Shown: in pieces, positions 1-13,200 of the stretch
Layout of the letters: the number at the start of each line of letters is the position of its first letter
How positions within the stretch are numbered: the stretch's first letter is position 1
Assembly (NCBI GenBank): GCA_013396995.1
Contig: VWZP01008548.1
Coordinates: 1,478,593 to 1,542,592 of the forward strand
Length of the DNA stretch: 64,000 nt
From: Dicaeum eximium
Taxonomy: Eukaryota; Chordata; Aves; Passeriformes; Dicaeidae
Direction: 5' to 3'
Notes under the pieces: model-generated
Database searches by the model: none
What the model saw: only the letters and a program-made list of their open reading frames with translations
What the model was told of the DNA's origin: nothing
Position numbers and translations under genes: made by a program

Positions 1-2126
1 AAAAAAAAAAGGAAAAAAAAAAAAAGAAGGAGAAAGAGTATTGAGTATTTTTTGTATTTTTTTAAACATAAGCCTCTCAGATATGTACCAGCAGCATCAT
101 CACGGAGCAAATGTTTGTGCAAGCCTAAGAATTAAAACATAAAAAAAGGTCAAAATTCAGGTCACTGTAAGTTCCAGTTGCTAGCTTTGCCCTCACATCT
201 GCATCCCTCACAGGACACTCATTTAACATTCCTGTCACAACATTTAGTCCAATTTAAACTGTACTAACTGACAGAATAAATTATGCAATATAACCTTAAG
301 CAAGGAATTGTTAAGAGTTGATATGTCCTGTCATTAAGTATCATTAGAAGTCATGCTGTATGTTGAGCTAGAAACTCCAGAATGAACAAAAGAAGTGGCT
401 GATAATAGTTCCATCTGTCATGAAATTAGGGGGAAATTTGCCACATTAGAGGAAATGCCTCAATAGTATAAATATATTCATTTGTCTCGGAAACCTTAGA
501 GAGCAAATAAGACTGTAGATGCAACTTCCCATGACAAATGATGAACATCAAAATTAAATTGCTGATATTGTGCTTATTGGATTCTAACCTCAGATAGTAT
601 GTACAGCTATTATGTACAGCACCATTTTAATGCTTAAATGTCATCTGGTTTAGCTTGTGTTCTGCAGCATGGAACTGAAGGTTTGGGCGTTTACATTTTT
701 TTTTTTTTTTCATATTGACTGCTGTTTCTATTGAGTTATGCAGATTTTCTTTGATAGTTTTACTAAAATTTTAATTTCTTCTCTTAGGGAAATGATCAGC
801 AAAGCACTGACAGATTTAACCTTTTTTGTTTTTTAAGACATTAATGCTGAAGTGCTGAACTTGGTTTAGCTCTCATATAACTGCCAGCTAGTCCCTCTCA
901 GTGGCCTCTTCTATCCATGGTTCAAAAACCCTGAACCTCATAAGAGAAAGAACAAGGTGTCTTTCAATCAAGAAACAAATAACACAGTTTTCCAGCTTTT
1001 TTTTTTCTTTTGAAAATTTGAGGTTTTTGCTACGCAGGAATTTTTTTTTTTTTTTAGCATAAGACAGTCATGGATGCTTGAGCTGAAATTTCTCTGCCCT
1101 AGCTTTAGATACCTACACTTAGATGTGCATAACCCAAAGTTACTCAGCTTAGTCTTCTCTTGTCAGTCAGATGAATTGCCCTCCTTGAAGGTTCCTCTTC
1201 ATATGCATCGATTATGAAAAGATAAAGTCTACCCCTGCTGTCGGTGATCAGTCCTGAGCATGATCCATGTAAAGTAGCTATTGATATTTTCCTCGTGAAT
1301 ATCTCCTTTCTGTGGAGGTCACTTCATCCCTTTATGTTGCATACAGAAAGAGAAAGAGTAACATCTTCAAAAATGAGGTAAAGCTGATTCCTTTTGAGTA
1401 AGGACTTTAAATTGCACATATAATTAGCAGAAAAAAAAAAAAAACGATTAAAATTTTCATTTACATTGACTGTTTTTTTCATCTCTACTTGGTCTTTTAT
1501 CTACCTGTTTTCCTACTCAATAGCTGGAATTGTAGATAATTAAGTAGGATGTATTCTTGAAAGTTTTTTAAACCTATCTTATTTTTAAAGTATTTTAAAC
1601 CATAATCCAGTACGGAAATTTCTAGTTGTATTTTTACTTATTGCATTTGTTCTTAGGAAAATAATAATAAAAATTTGACAAAAAAGAAATATTTGTGGTT
1701 TGTCTGCTTGTGCCAAAACTATGATGATCAGTTTTCACACACTGTAATTCCCTGACCTGATGCAAATATGTTGAAAGAGCTCTGAAGGATAAATGTAGCC
1801 TGAAGCGAAAGGAATCGGTTGTTATTTTCAAAAGTCCCAAGCTGCCTTACTTTATTATGAACACTGAACTTAACATTTTCAAAAGCTATCTCTCTGTTTT
1901 GCAGAATATTTAATATACATGTAAAACAGTTTCAAACATGGGTCCTTAATGCATGCAAAAAAGCCAACAGAAAAGAGAAAAAAACTCAAACCACAAAATT
2001 CAACAAACATCTGCCACTACTACTTTCAGTTAAAACAAATTAATGCACCAAGACAAGCATGTAGTAAAAGAAAAGATCTAGAAGAAAATGAGTAAGGCAT
2101 CAGAGAAATTTTTAAAGTGGTGTTGC
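1..2126. other. AT-rich non-coding DNA
   Basis: No gene or recognisable transposon was found here. The stretch opens with an A-rich run (1-37) and has pure T runs at 696-710 and 1041-1055 and an A run at 1431-1444. Short open frames are below 70 codons and look random. It is best read as unique intergenic or intronic DNA; the homopolymer runs could be tails of decayed retroposons, but no body sequence was recognised beside them. Confidence 0.7.
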
Positions 2127-2875
2127 AAATCACAGAATTGCAGATTGGCTGAGGTTGGAAGTGACTTCTGGAGATCATATGGTTCAATGACTCCTTCACT
2201 CCAGGGGCACAAATCATAGTCTGTTTCTCAGGACTGTGTCTGGATAGTTTATGTAGACTCATTAACCTCCCTGGGCATCCTGTTGCAGCATTCAGTCATG
2301 TTTATGGTGAAAAAGTGTTCCCTGAAGTTCAGACAGAACCTCCTGTGTCAACTACCCCCAGAACCTGTTACTGAGCTCCACTGCAGAGAGCTTGTCTCCA
2401 TCACTTTGCAGCCTTCCTTCAGGTATTTATATACTCTGATTGATAGCTTGCTCTTTGAGCCTTCTTTACCCTGAACAGTCCTGGTTTTCTCAGCCTTTCC
2501 TCATGAGGGACAATCTGTTCCTTTAGTCATCCTTGTAGTCCTTGGAGGTGCTCACGTCTCTCTTGTACTGCTGAGTTCTGAACTGGACACAGTACTCCAG
2601 CTGTGGGTTCATCAGTCTTTGAGTCAAGAGGAAGGATAACCTCTTGTTCTGACCCTGCTTGGTGAGCATGAGATTCTGCAGAACACCTCTCCTCATTAGC
2701 TCTCTGCCACGTAGAAAAGGAAGTCATGAATGCCCTCTGAGAACCTCCTGTACTGCTTATGTCCTGCTGTGTTCCCCTCCAGAAAATATCAGGGTGATGG
2801 AAGTGCCCCTTGAGGACCAGGGCCTGTGAATATGAGGCTGCTCCTATCTGTCCTGATGCACTTGGTTCTATAGAA
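2127..2875 (-). mobile_element. CR1 LINE copy, internally deleted
   Basis: A CR1 non-LTR retrotransposon lying on the minus strand. From 2127 to about 2645 the plus strand reads like the reverse complement of the CR1 3' region. It starts with the terminal 'atcacagaattg' repeat, continues with 'ggttggaagtgacttctgg', then 'cctccctgggcatcctgtt', 'tcagcctttcctcat' and 'gaactggacacagtactcca'. From about 2645 to 2875 the minus strand instead reads like the end of the CR1 ORF2 endonuclease domain: a frame contains GHFHHPDIFW, resembling the conserved GDFNHPDICW, and another contains GVLQNLMLT, like the GAMLDLVLT segment. The reverse-transcriptase section expected between these parts is absent. Frames are broken and the copy is dead. 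A 121-codon frame (complement 2527-2892) runs across the junction and is a by-product. Two adjacent insertions are a less simple alternative. Confidence 0.85.
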
Positions 2876-5800
2876 AATAGAAACACTGACACAGGATTGA
2901 GCTAGTATGGATGAAATGCATTCAGAGTTTTCAAGAAAATATGTATCATTTAAATTCTATGCATGAGTTTAACTGTCTCGTGGATTACTGCGCAGGGATA
3001 TTGCAGATAGTGACCAATTTTATTATATTTTATTTATCTGGAAAACACAAAAGCTAAATTTTGACTTTTTTTTTTATTTTAAGTCTGATAATACATCTTA
3101 GCTTTGTTCCCTTTCTTGTTAGTTAAGGAAATATTCAATTTTGCTTTTAATGGGGCAGTGTAACCTTCCCAGAAGCAAATTCCAAACAAACACATTTCAG
3201 CTACATTATCTAATATTCCTATTGGCCAATTTACTCCAAACAGGAATTTTGCATAACTGTGTTTCTGTCTCCTCTTATCCTAAATTAACTGCATGTCAGT
3301 GCAACATGCATTGGACTGGAAATTAATTCTCTTCTGCAAATCCTTCAGCAAGATGCACTTGCCTTTGCATATGTTCTTTCAATTATGTCAAAATAATAAT
3401 TTTGCTAATTCCAGGGTTATCTAACAAGTGTTCAAATATCTGACGTTTCACAGTAACAGAATTTAGTAGCAGACATTTAGTGACAAATTTCATCCATTTT
3501 TGTTTCATGGGGGTTTTTAATGCTCTATTTAATATTAGAAATTTTGGAGTGCATTTTTTAGAAATATAGTTAAAATTAATCAACATGGAATTTAATTTGC
3601 TCAAATTTATAATCTACTTCTAGATTAATTGCAGGTATGCCTTATAAAAAAACAACAACACAGAATTTTAATATAATTATGCCAAATCAAGAGGTGTTAA
3701 AGAATGTATCTACAGATTAAAAAGTAATCAAGCCCTTAGTGTAGGAATCTAGACCTAGTTTAGAAATCTTTTTTCTAAATTTTAACTGTGTCTCCCAACA
3801 GTTTCATAGTAATAAATGTGTATTTTTCTTGTCATGAGTCACACCTTAAGTTATAGATTGGTCATCAGTACATAAGAAAGTAGATTAAACTGCAACATCT
3901 CACCATGGTATTGACAAACTTTCCACCAAGATGATGCTTGGACCATGAATCAACCCCCTAAAAATAAATCTTCTGTATTTCTGCTACAATATTTCCCAGT
4001 GAAAGTAAAATATCTTCCAGCAGAAGACACAACAGGAAGAGCACACAGTGGTGGGTAAACTGTCTCACATGCACTGCACAGTAAAAAATACCCACATCCA
4101 TTTGTCCCAGTTTCACTATTAACTTAAAGTTTACAACAAAGTCTTGAGTTAGAAAAAAGTGGGATGACATTCAGTTCTCAGTCAGCATCAAAGTTCACCT
4201 ATTATCCTAGCACTTCATTACAGTGAATTTTTAATTTTCATTTAAATTCATGAGATAAAAATAATAGCTCAAATTCTATCCCTTATGTTTGGCTTAATTA
4301 AAAAAGTAAATTTAAAAACCAGTACAAATATTGTTTCATATAGACCACATTTTTTTTGTGATGCTTCTGCTTCTAATATTTTCAGTAGCTTGTTGCACAC
4401 AAGTCATTTGTGTAGAACTGCAGTGTTTTAACAAGAGGCTACTGGCTTGCTAAAATATTTCTTTGAAGTAGTAAACTACTAAAAAATGGATTAATGTAAC
4501 TGCAATTCTAAATTAAGAAATACATATTTTTGTCTTCTTTTTAACTGGCAGACATCTTTTCTCCAGAACAAGGGTAAATATGGTGCTAAAATTAAAAGAA
4601 TTTCTTCTCTTTTTTCTATTCATGATCAAAAGGTTTTTTTCATTTTCTTCTAGTTTCATGCCATTGTTGGTAATACTGAGCAGTTTCAAAGACAGTTAAT
4701 TTACAATGTCCATATTACTGCTATTACAAAAAAAAGTTATGTGGGGATAACACATAATTTCTATTTATACTAGCTAAACTGGTCAAAAATAGTAGGCTGT
4801 AGTCAACTTATTTCCAAGGAGATTATAAAATAATCACATATATAATTTGTAGCATATTTTTAATAATCACTCAATTTAAATACTAGACCTAAACCTGCTA
4901 GAAGATTTTTTTATTTCAACATTGACATGTTAACTACAAAAATTTTAAACACCTACTTTACAGTCGCTTTGCAAATTCATTTAAAAATTGATTGGCAGAT
5001 TTTTACCTTACACTTTGTGCATTTGTTATATAATCTATTCCACTGACACTTCAGTTAGTTGCAGACCCTTTAACAGGTTGGATGTAAGATTGAGTTTTGA
5101 AATTAAAACCTCCACAAGGTCTCTCAGAACCAACAGAAATTGCTCCTTTTTTGACTCTTGGGGCATCATTTAATGTTATTATATTACCATGGCTACGTGC
5201 CGTGATATCCCACTTACAAATCTCATCTGAAGACATTTCATCTTTGCTCAAATATTCAGCACAAGAACAGAAGAAAACCCACCTTATTTAGAGCAGTACA
5301 AGCATTTCAGATGCTTAGCTTTGCATAAGTCAAAAAGAGAAACTTACTCTGCTTAAAACCCTACTGTTTCTGTGAGTTTTTACATGGATTTTTAAAATAT
5401 AGGTAATAATTTTTGAAAACCTACAGAATAAGTATTAATGCATCTAAATTAGTATCTTCTCTTTTTATTGATACTAAAAAAGCATTTAAGTGCTTTCAAG
5501 GAATTGATCCAGCCACTTGAGATTATGCCTACTCCCCTTTCTTCCACTAACATAAACATCGAAGTGTAATGGTGGATAGAGTTTAGATCCTTAGCATACA
5601 GGGCAAATTTATCCAGGAAATCAGGATTGCTAGGAACATATCAATAATATCATCACCTATATTTATCTACCTTCTCATTCACAAAAGTTCTTCTATGAGT
5701 TATAATTCAGTTCAGAAAAATTCAATGTACTTTTTGGGTTCTTTTATGGGCAATGATACCTTTAGAATTGTTTTTTGTTTGTGTATTTTTCCTTTAAAAG

Positions 5801-7241
5801 AGAGTGGCTGCGACAGAAGAAAACCTCTAGAGAAATTGCATCTTCTTTGCTGAACAAATAGGTATGCCCCAGGAGAGAAGCTCCAAAGCCTGTAGGGTGA
5901 AAACTACACAATATACAATGATAGGAAGTGTGAAAAGGGCTCAGTAACACCAGGGATTTGGAGTATTGACAGAGCAGAGAGGCTGAAAAAGAGTAACAGG
6001 ATAAAGACAGTCCATCTAACATGGGGATGGAAGGAGAAGGTAATGAAGGGTCAGAGTTTTCTCTTAGCAGACTTTTTCACAATCTAGAAACTGCGGAATA
6101 TGCTGATGCCTTAAAGTATGACCCAGCTGGTGAGGATGCAATAGGAAAAGAAAATTATAAATTATTCAGTTACATTTTTTATGATCTAATCTCCTCAAGC
6201 TTTCTCTGTTTAAAAGTGTCTTGGAATTTTTAATACATGTGTTCAACAAAACTGCCTTCCTATTTGTAGTGGGTTGGGATTGGTTTTAGGTTTATTTAAA
6301 ATATTTTTCCTTTGTGTTTTAGGGAAGGAGGGTGTTTTTTCTTTGCTTTTTAGGGTTTTTTGAGAAATGTAGTATAAAATGGCTTATTCAGGGCCTTTTT
6401 ACTTATTGGTTTATAGATTGGTGAAAAGTGGAGCTGGGAAAGAATTCAGGGTAGAGACCTACTCTGCCTCCTACCCAAAGATATGACCAGCTCTATCCAA
6501 CCATGTCTGAAAAATAGTTTTCTAAATTGCTGTTAGAAAGCATAATGAACATAGCTTCATATAATGAACACAGTTCATTTTCTGAAACGGTTTTCAACTC
6601 TCCTGGTCACTAACATATCTTTTGGATAATTTTTTCTCATGCATTCTAACCCTATGACTTCTCAGACTATTTGCAGAAGGTTAAAAAGGTAACTATTTCC
6701 TTTTATTTTTATCAATTTTTTTGTTGGCTTGTAGGTCTGAAGGTGTTTTTTGCTGATCATCAGCCTTCCCATTGTCCAAATGCCTTTTAAACTCTGATGT
6801 GTTTAAGCAAGCCATGCCTGATAGATCCTTATGATCAATGCTGATATTATTTTTGAAGTTTTTTCAGTTGTTCCACATGTCAGAAATGAACATAATATTT
6901 TAGCAAGAATTTCCAAATTATATTCCTCTGTTTTCACACACAGGAACACATGCTCATATGTGTAAATGTACATTTAAATATACATAACCTATGCTTAAAC
7001 TATTTGTCCCTAGAATTTGTTGGCAGTTTGGAGGTTTTTAGGGTTTGTTTTTGGTTCTAGGTTTTTTTCAGTTTACATTAAGGTGGTGCTGTTAATTGAT
7101 CTAATTATTTCAGAGGTTGGACTTTTAAGCAAACTACAGATGAATAAATTAATTGTAAAATAGAGAGAATGAACACTGTCCAATGTACAAAACCAGTTGT
7201 TCTGTACCAGTAAGATAAAGAATACCTGAATCTCTGACATT
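2876..7241. other. AT-rich non-coding DNA
   Basis: Nothing with gene or transposon character was recognised in these 4.4 kb. Open frames are all under 90 codons and show no family resemblance. Base composition is uniformly AT-rich with short T runs. It is best read as unique intergenic or intronic sequence. Confidence 0.65.
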
Positions 7242-7288
7242 CTGATGATGATCTGATGATGAAGTTATCATCATCATCTGATTATCAG
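7242..7288. repeat. Inverted repeat of TGATGA triplets
   Basis: The left arm (7242-7262) is built of ctgatgatga units. The right arm (7268-7288) reads tcatcatcatctgattatc, giving an imperfect hairpin with 17 of 21 positions paired around a 5-base loop (7263-7267). It looks like a trinucleotide microsatellite present in both orientations. No function can be assigned. Confidence 0.7.
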
Positions 7289-9880
7289 CATCATAGGATG
7301 ATCCTTATAACAACAAAACCAGTAATCTCAGCAAGTCCACTTCACTCATGGATTTCTATTCCACTCTAGAAGTAATTTGTGACTTTTATTAAAACATATT
7401 TCTATGCACACACTAGAATACTAGTACACAGTTTCCAAAGGAAGATAATTGCAAGAGCTGATGACATAATTCTGAAGTAAAGTTTACAGTACTAAAATAA
7501 ACAATAAACAAACTATTTTCTCAGACTAAAATTCTTCAATGGAATTTTAATTTCTCCAATCCTTTACAATCTACTTAAAGACCTAATAGAGAAAGTTAAA
7601 CAAATGAGTCATGAAGTCCAATACTAAACTCAATACTGGTTTATGTTGATCAATATTACAATTTATTTAATGCAATTCAACTTCTTTTGTGATTTTTGTC
7701 TACTTCACAATGTTCCTTTAAGTTGTCTTGCTATTCATTTAATTATTGCAGGGAGATAGACATTCAAATTAAATTAAATCCAAATACTTTGACACATGGG
7801 AGGCATTTAGCAGCTGCTAATGTGAAACACTAAATTGAACAGAATCTAAACAAGAGTTTTAGAAACACTTTTCAAATGAAATTGCTTTCTTTAATGCTTC
7901 TGTTGTTGATCTTACTTTTCCTTCTCCAGAAGAATCTTTCAAGAGAAAAACTTTCAATGTAGCTAGGATGTCAAGTCTGTGACAATGGGCACAATCTTAC
8001 CCAGCAGCAGCATCTCTCAATAAGTTTCTTTTCCTTAATCTTTATTACTATACTGCTATTCTTCTTTAGGTTTTGTTTCCATACAAATTCCATAATGCCA
8101 AAAAATTGCCATCATAATTAACTATAGAAAAATTAAATCTAAAATTTATATTTGAACTGTTAGAAACAGTTATGTCCTTTCTACAAGACAAATAATCAGC
8201 AAGTTTGTTTATTCAACAAGCTAACCACATGCAGACCTGGTTTTTTGCATTTACTATTTATAATATTTGGCATTTATAGCATCTATGCATCATAGTGTTT
8301 TATCTATTAGGAATTATCATTGCATTATTTTAAGTTTGAAAAATTGATGGTTTTCTTTTCTAAATCCAGGCTTAACAAAAAATGTGGCAAATTTGTCTTT
8401 TAATAAAAATATTTGGTTTGTACCATTGCAAAGCACAGCAAGATATCAGGACCTAGCTGAGTAGTGATAACTCAGTAACTAAAAATTAAAAAGAAAAAAA
8501 AAATTAAGAAAACATTTTTGCTTGGTGAGGGAATTTAATGCTTTTGAAATCTTGAGATTTACTATAATGTGTCTGTCTGCAAGGTGGAATACATTTCTAC
8601 AACAAACATTTTTGTGAGCATGTAGATCCCTTTAACAGCTGTGCTTCACCCATGTAATAGGTGAGCAAGATTAAGAGGAAACATACAGTTTATGTAATTT
8701 TTTTAAGAAGACATATGATACAAAAGAATAGGAAGTAAAAGGGGGGAATAAATAAAAGTGATCATTCAGATCCAGTAGTGCCTTGCAACAGTTTTGAATT
8801 ATTTAAAGTAAAAATATTCAACTGGAGACTACTTATGTGATAGAAAGCTGAAGTATCATGCTACTTACCAATGTTACTTTTGCTCCAGCAGAGGAGACAC
8901 AGAGTCTTTGGCTGCCGTATGCCTTGCCAGTAGGGCTTTGACTGATGTAAACTCATAGGCACTTCATGAAGTCTCAGAGAAACCTAGCAGTCAGCCTGGA
9001 GCACAATTCTGATACCCTTTCTTGCTTTTTTGACTCTGGGCCATAATCTCAAAACTAGTCCAGCTGCATATTTTCTATACATTTTACTTTGCATGTTTAT
9101 TTTAAAAGTTTGTCTTGAACACTCAGAATAAATAAAGTGTCAAAGGTGTGCTAACTGAATTACTTTATCACTTCAGAAAACCACTGAAAATGTAAAATTA
9201 AGCTATTTCTTAGGTACTCAGTCATCAAGGCCAACTCTTAAATGTCTGTAAGAAGTGTGGTTTTCCATCACTTGGTGATTTTATATACTTATGCAGGTAC
9301 CTTTTTTTCCCACTTTAATTTAAATATGTGTTGCCAAAAGTCTGTCAAGACAAACATAAAGAGTACCCTGTAGTGCTTTCTAAGATTTTATTGCTGCTAT
9401 TAAGAAACCATAAAGCTTTCATAGGGTGGTGACTATGTTCATGTAAAAGTGAGCAGCAAATCATTAATTTCTACATTACCTACAATGGCCAGACCAGTGT
9501 GAAAGGTTTAGTTATTCTTTTTCTTGACAATTTTTTTCATTAGCAAAATCACATTAAAAGTGAAACAATTATCTTCTCAATTTAAAAGGAAGAAAAAAAT
9601 ATCTCACAACAACCTAAGCCAGGCTAAACTGTGGTATGTGAAAGCAAAGCCTAAACACAGCATTTTTAATTCTAGTATCAATATTTATCAAAGTATAGCC
9701 TACCTCAAGGCTAATCATATCAGACTATAAGATAATTCTCCAACTAGTTTTTTTGCCTCTCCTTTATATAAGCATAATGGAAAACATTTTAGCATTCTTT
9801 CAGTCAAGAAAATGTGAATATCAGAGTAAAGAGATGCACAGTAAGTTTTGACAGAATGATTAAATGTCCTAACCCAACAG
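7289..9880. other. AT-rich non-coding DNA
   Basis: No gene, RNA or transposon was recognised. The stretch is AT-rich throughout with short direct and inverted words typical of such composition, and the open frames are short and unremarkable. Confidence 0.65.
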
Positions 9881-10260
9881 GCAGCTAAGGTAGAACACAG
9901 GACCCATCAGGACTGCGCTCCCTCTCTTCACCTACCCTTTGATTCCAACTCTTTTGATTAAGGTGTCCTTGTCACAGAGGTCAGTTTCATTCTATCACAT
10001 CCAAATATTCTAGGTGAAATATGTTGCACATGTGCAGACCGCAGGCTCATTTGTTACATTATTGTTTGCTGCCACTTTTGAAGGTAGGTGTCTGTTTGAA
10101 GAATGTGCAGTGGCTGGAGGGTCAGGGGATTTGCATAAAGCTTGGAAAGGACCTCTTCAGGCACAAAGTGTGGGGTGCTACCACTGCCAGCGTGCACAGA
10201 CAGCACACAGCATTCAGCTCATGGAAACTGATGATGTTATGCAGATATCTAGCTCTTTTT
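9881..10260. other. Locally GC-richer block, unclassified
   Basis: This block is visibly richer in G and C than its surroundings, and two frames of 87 and 97 codons overlap in it on the plus strand (10014-10277 and 10021-10314). Neither product is recognisable, there is no supporting splice structure, and both starts follow AT-rich sequence. The composition suggests a decayed transposon or a regulatory patch more than a gene, but neither could be confirmed. Confidence 0.3.
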
Positions 10261-13200
10261 TTTTTATCCCCAAATAATAACAAGTTAGCAATACTTTCAG
10301 TGAATTCAACATGAAACTTTGATTTACTGTTCTGTCGCCCAGTTTTTCGTTCTCACTGGTGTAATCATGATCTGCTGAACTGTCCTATTTCATTTGTGGA
10401 TCACTGATGACTCTATTTTGAAGGTATTTAGGTTTCTTTCAGCAAGTTCAGTAATTATAACCTTCAGGAATGCAAAAATATTGTGGAAAGTAATTAATTG
10501 TAATTAAAAAGTAATTAATCACAGATAAATGCTTACATAATTATACCAAAGACATATATATGTTTATAAGAAGATAGGAGGGAGTGATTGCATATTGAAA
10601 TAGAAATTAGATTTTTTTTTTTTAATGTGTCTGGGAGAGATATGTTTACCTTTGTTTCTTGAGTTGTTTGTTTTATGTGTTTTGATTATTTGGGACTTTT
10701 GGGATTGTTTGGGACTAAGGATGACTATCTTTACTTTGGAAAAGTTCCTATGACATGAATATTCATATACTTCAAAAATTTCACATCTTATTGAGCTTCT
10801 ATGACTAGAATATAAAGATCTTCCATAACTTTTGTGGTTTTGTAATAATGTGCAGACTCATCACCTGCTTTCTGCACCTGAAATGTAGGTAAACAAATAT
10901 ATACTCTGCATATATGTCCAAGTAAATATAATGCTAACTTCACACAGAATAGCTTTTTCATTCATACCAGAGGTGAACAAAAAAATCAACGAGGGGTAAA
11001 TACATCTATGACTTAAACTCATCCAGAGCTGGATGCAGTATTCCATATTCTGTTCTCAGGTGTGTTCAGTAAAATCTTCAGCTTCCCTTGCTACTCTAGG
11101 GTTTTGAAGCAGGTCAATATACCTATTATTTACATGAGCTATGTTGTCATCTGAAATCTCAATACCTGAAAGACAGCTGCTTAATACCTATGACTAATGT
11201 TGGCTACTTCCATCTTAAAGGGAAGGACTCTGAGGTTTTTTATGAAAAAAATCTCTACATAAGCGTGTTTTCTCATTGTTATCCTCAGTTTAAGTAGAGA
11301 GGGGTCACAACATGCAATCAATTTTTTCAGTTTGCTGAGATCAGTCACTGCCCAATATTCCTGCCTCTCGTTTTCTCATTCTATATGATTAATATAACAC
11401 ACCTGCCTGCCTTAGTCTTTATATTCTCTTTTTGGATTTAAAACATGAAGAGTTGGATTTGTTCAGGGAACTATGAGTAGTGGAAGGACTGCACTTGCAC
11501 TGCAAAACTTGCAGTGTTTTTCCTTTTCACTTAAAAGCTGAAATGTTAGACAGCCTATAGTTTCTTATGTATTAGATCTGTTTAAGGACATACACAGTTG
11601 CAATTCCTCTTGGCATGTTTCACACATCAGGCTAGTAAGTAGAATACCCTTCTCGAGGCCAAAAGAGCAAAGAATGCATTTCACTAATAGTAAAACCTGA
11701 AACTGTATTGTGTGCAGTTCTATTTCACTGAAGATGCTCTATAAACTCTTAAGCAGTAGTTTCAGAGAACCACAAATAATTTCTTTCCCTGTTTCAATGG
11801 TCATATGCAGTACACTAGAGTAGTTTTAACGAGGAAGAAAACTAAATTCTGTATTGAGTAGCTCTCCTGCAGTTTATAGCTGCTTCTTTAGAAGTGCTAT
11901 GAAGGTGTTTTAGAATAAAAATGGTTCATTTTGATCCAAAGGACAAACTGTTTCAAAGCTATAAAATAAATAGTTTTATTCCACAAAGAGTAAGGGTATC
12001 AAAAGGAAGTTCTGTTGAATCTTGACTAAGACTGAACATTAATAATCTCAGTGACTTTCAAGTGGAATATTAATAATAGAGTATGTTGAATGTAGATGTA
12101 AAGTTAAAATGTTAAGTTTATCAATAAACCCCCAAAGATTTATCTGTGAAAGTATATTCTAGGCAGCATATGCAGAATACTGAATGCAAAATTCTATAGA
12201 GCATTGTCAGAAAATCATGTATGTTTTCAAGTAGTGCAACTGGGGCTATCCAGAGTGGAGGAAGAAGGCACTGATAGCTGAATCCCTGGGAGCTGCTTCT
12301 GGAAAAAAAAAATTCAATGTCAACCTATGAACAGTTCTAATTTTAGGATACTCTAGTGCAGTTATTCATGATGCAAGAAATCACTGCAGTTCCATTGTTC
12401 AACGTGAGTTTGGGGACTGCCCCAACAGGCACCATTTAGAAAAACTATTTTATTACAGACTTACAAAAAACATTAAAGTATTTCTAATTTTGTTTACCTG
12501 GTAATTTAAAATTTGGGGCTAAAATATTTTTGTCAAACATTTCTTACCCAACCCAAGAGGACTGTCTGTAAATTTGCCTATAGCATACTGGTTGCCAGTC
12601 TAATATTTTTTTATTGCAATCTTTACATTTACATTTTCGGAGTTCTACCCAACACAGCACATTTCTGTCACATTAAAGTGATACATAATTTTCTGCATAA
12701 AACAGCCCTGATTAAAAATTAAGTCCTTTTCAATTACAGCCATAGATTGTAGCAGTAAAATGTAACATGAAGGAAAATGCAATTAAAACTGTCGTGAACA
12801 TTTATGTAAATCAAAAGTCGGTAGTGAAGCAAATATAATGAGCTAGTCAAACTGCGACTAAATCAGATTTGTTAAAGTTTTGTAGACATATATTTTCACA
12901 GAACAGAGTGTTGATTCATTTAATTCCCTTTTCTTGGACCAAATATTGAGATGACTTCTGAATTACTGTGGTCAACCCAAGTTACACGAACATATATCTT
13001 ATTTTTGATATTTCAGTCTCTGCAACCTGATGGTCTTTATACCTCCATGACCCTAGTAGTACAGTTACTCAACCATCAAATCATCTCTAGCCTGGGACAA
13101 ACATAATCTATGTTTAAAATCTAAGGAATTTACCACAAAAGCACTCCTGAGATGTTAACACCTGCCTTAATTTGTACTTCTTGCATGTTAAGACGCATCA

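Noticed and set aside
2527..2892. 121-codon minus-strand open frame as a gene
   Set aside because: It spans the junction of an internally deleted CR1 copy; the only recognisable part is a CR1 endonuclease remnant.
10014..10314. Two overlapping plus-strand frames as a small gene
   Set aside because: They use different frames of the same DNA, neither is recognisable, and local GC content alone explains the lack of stops.
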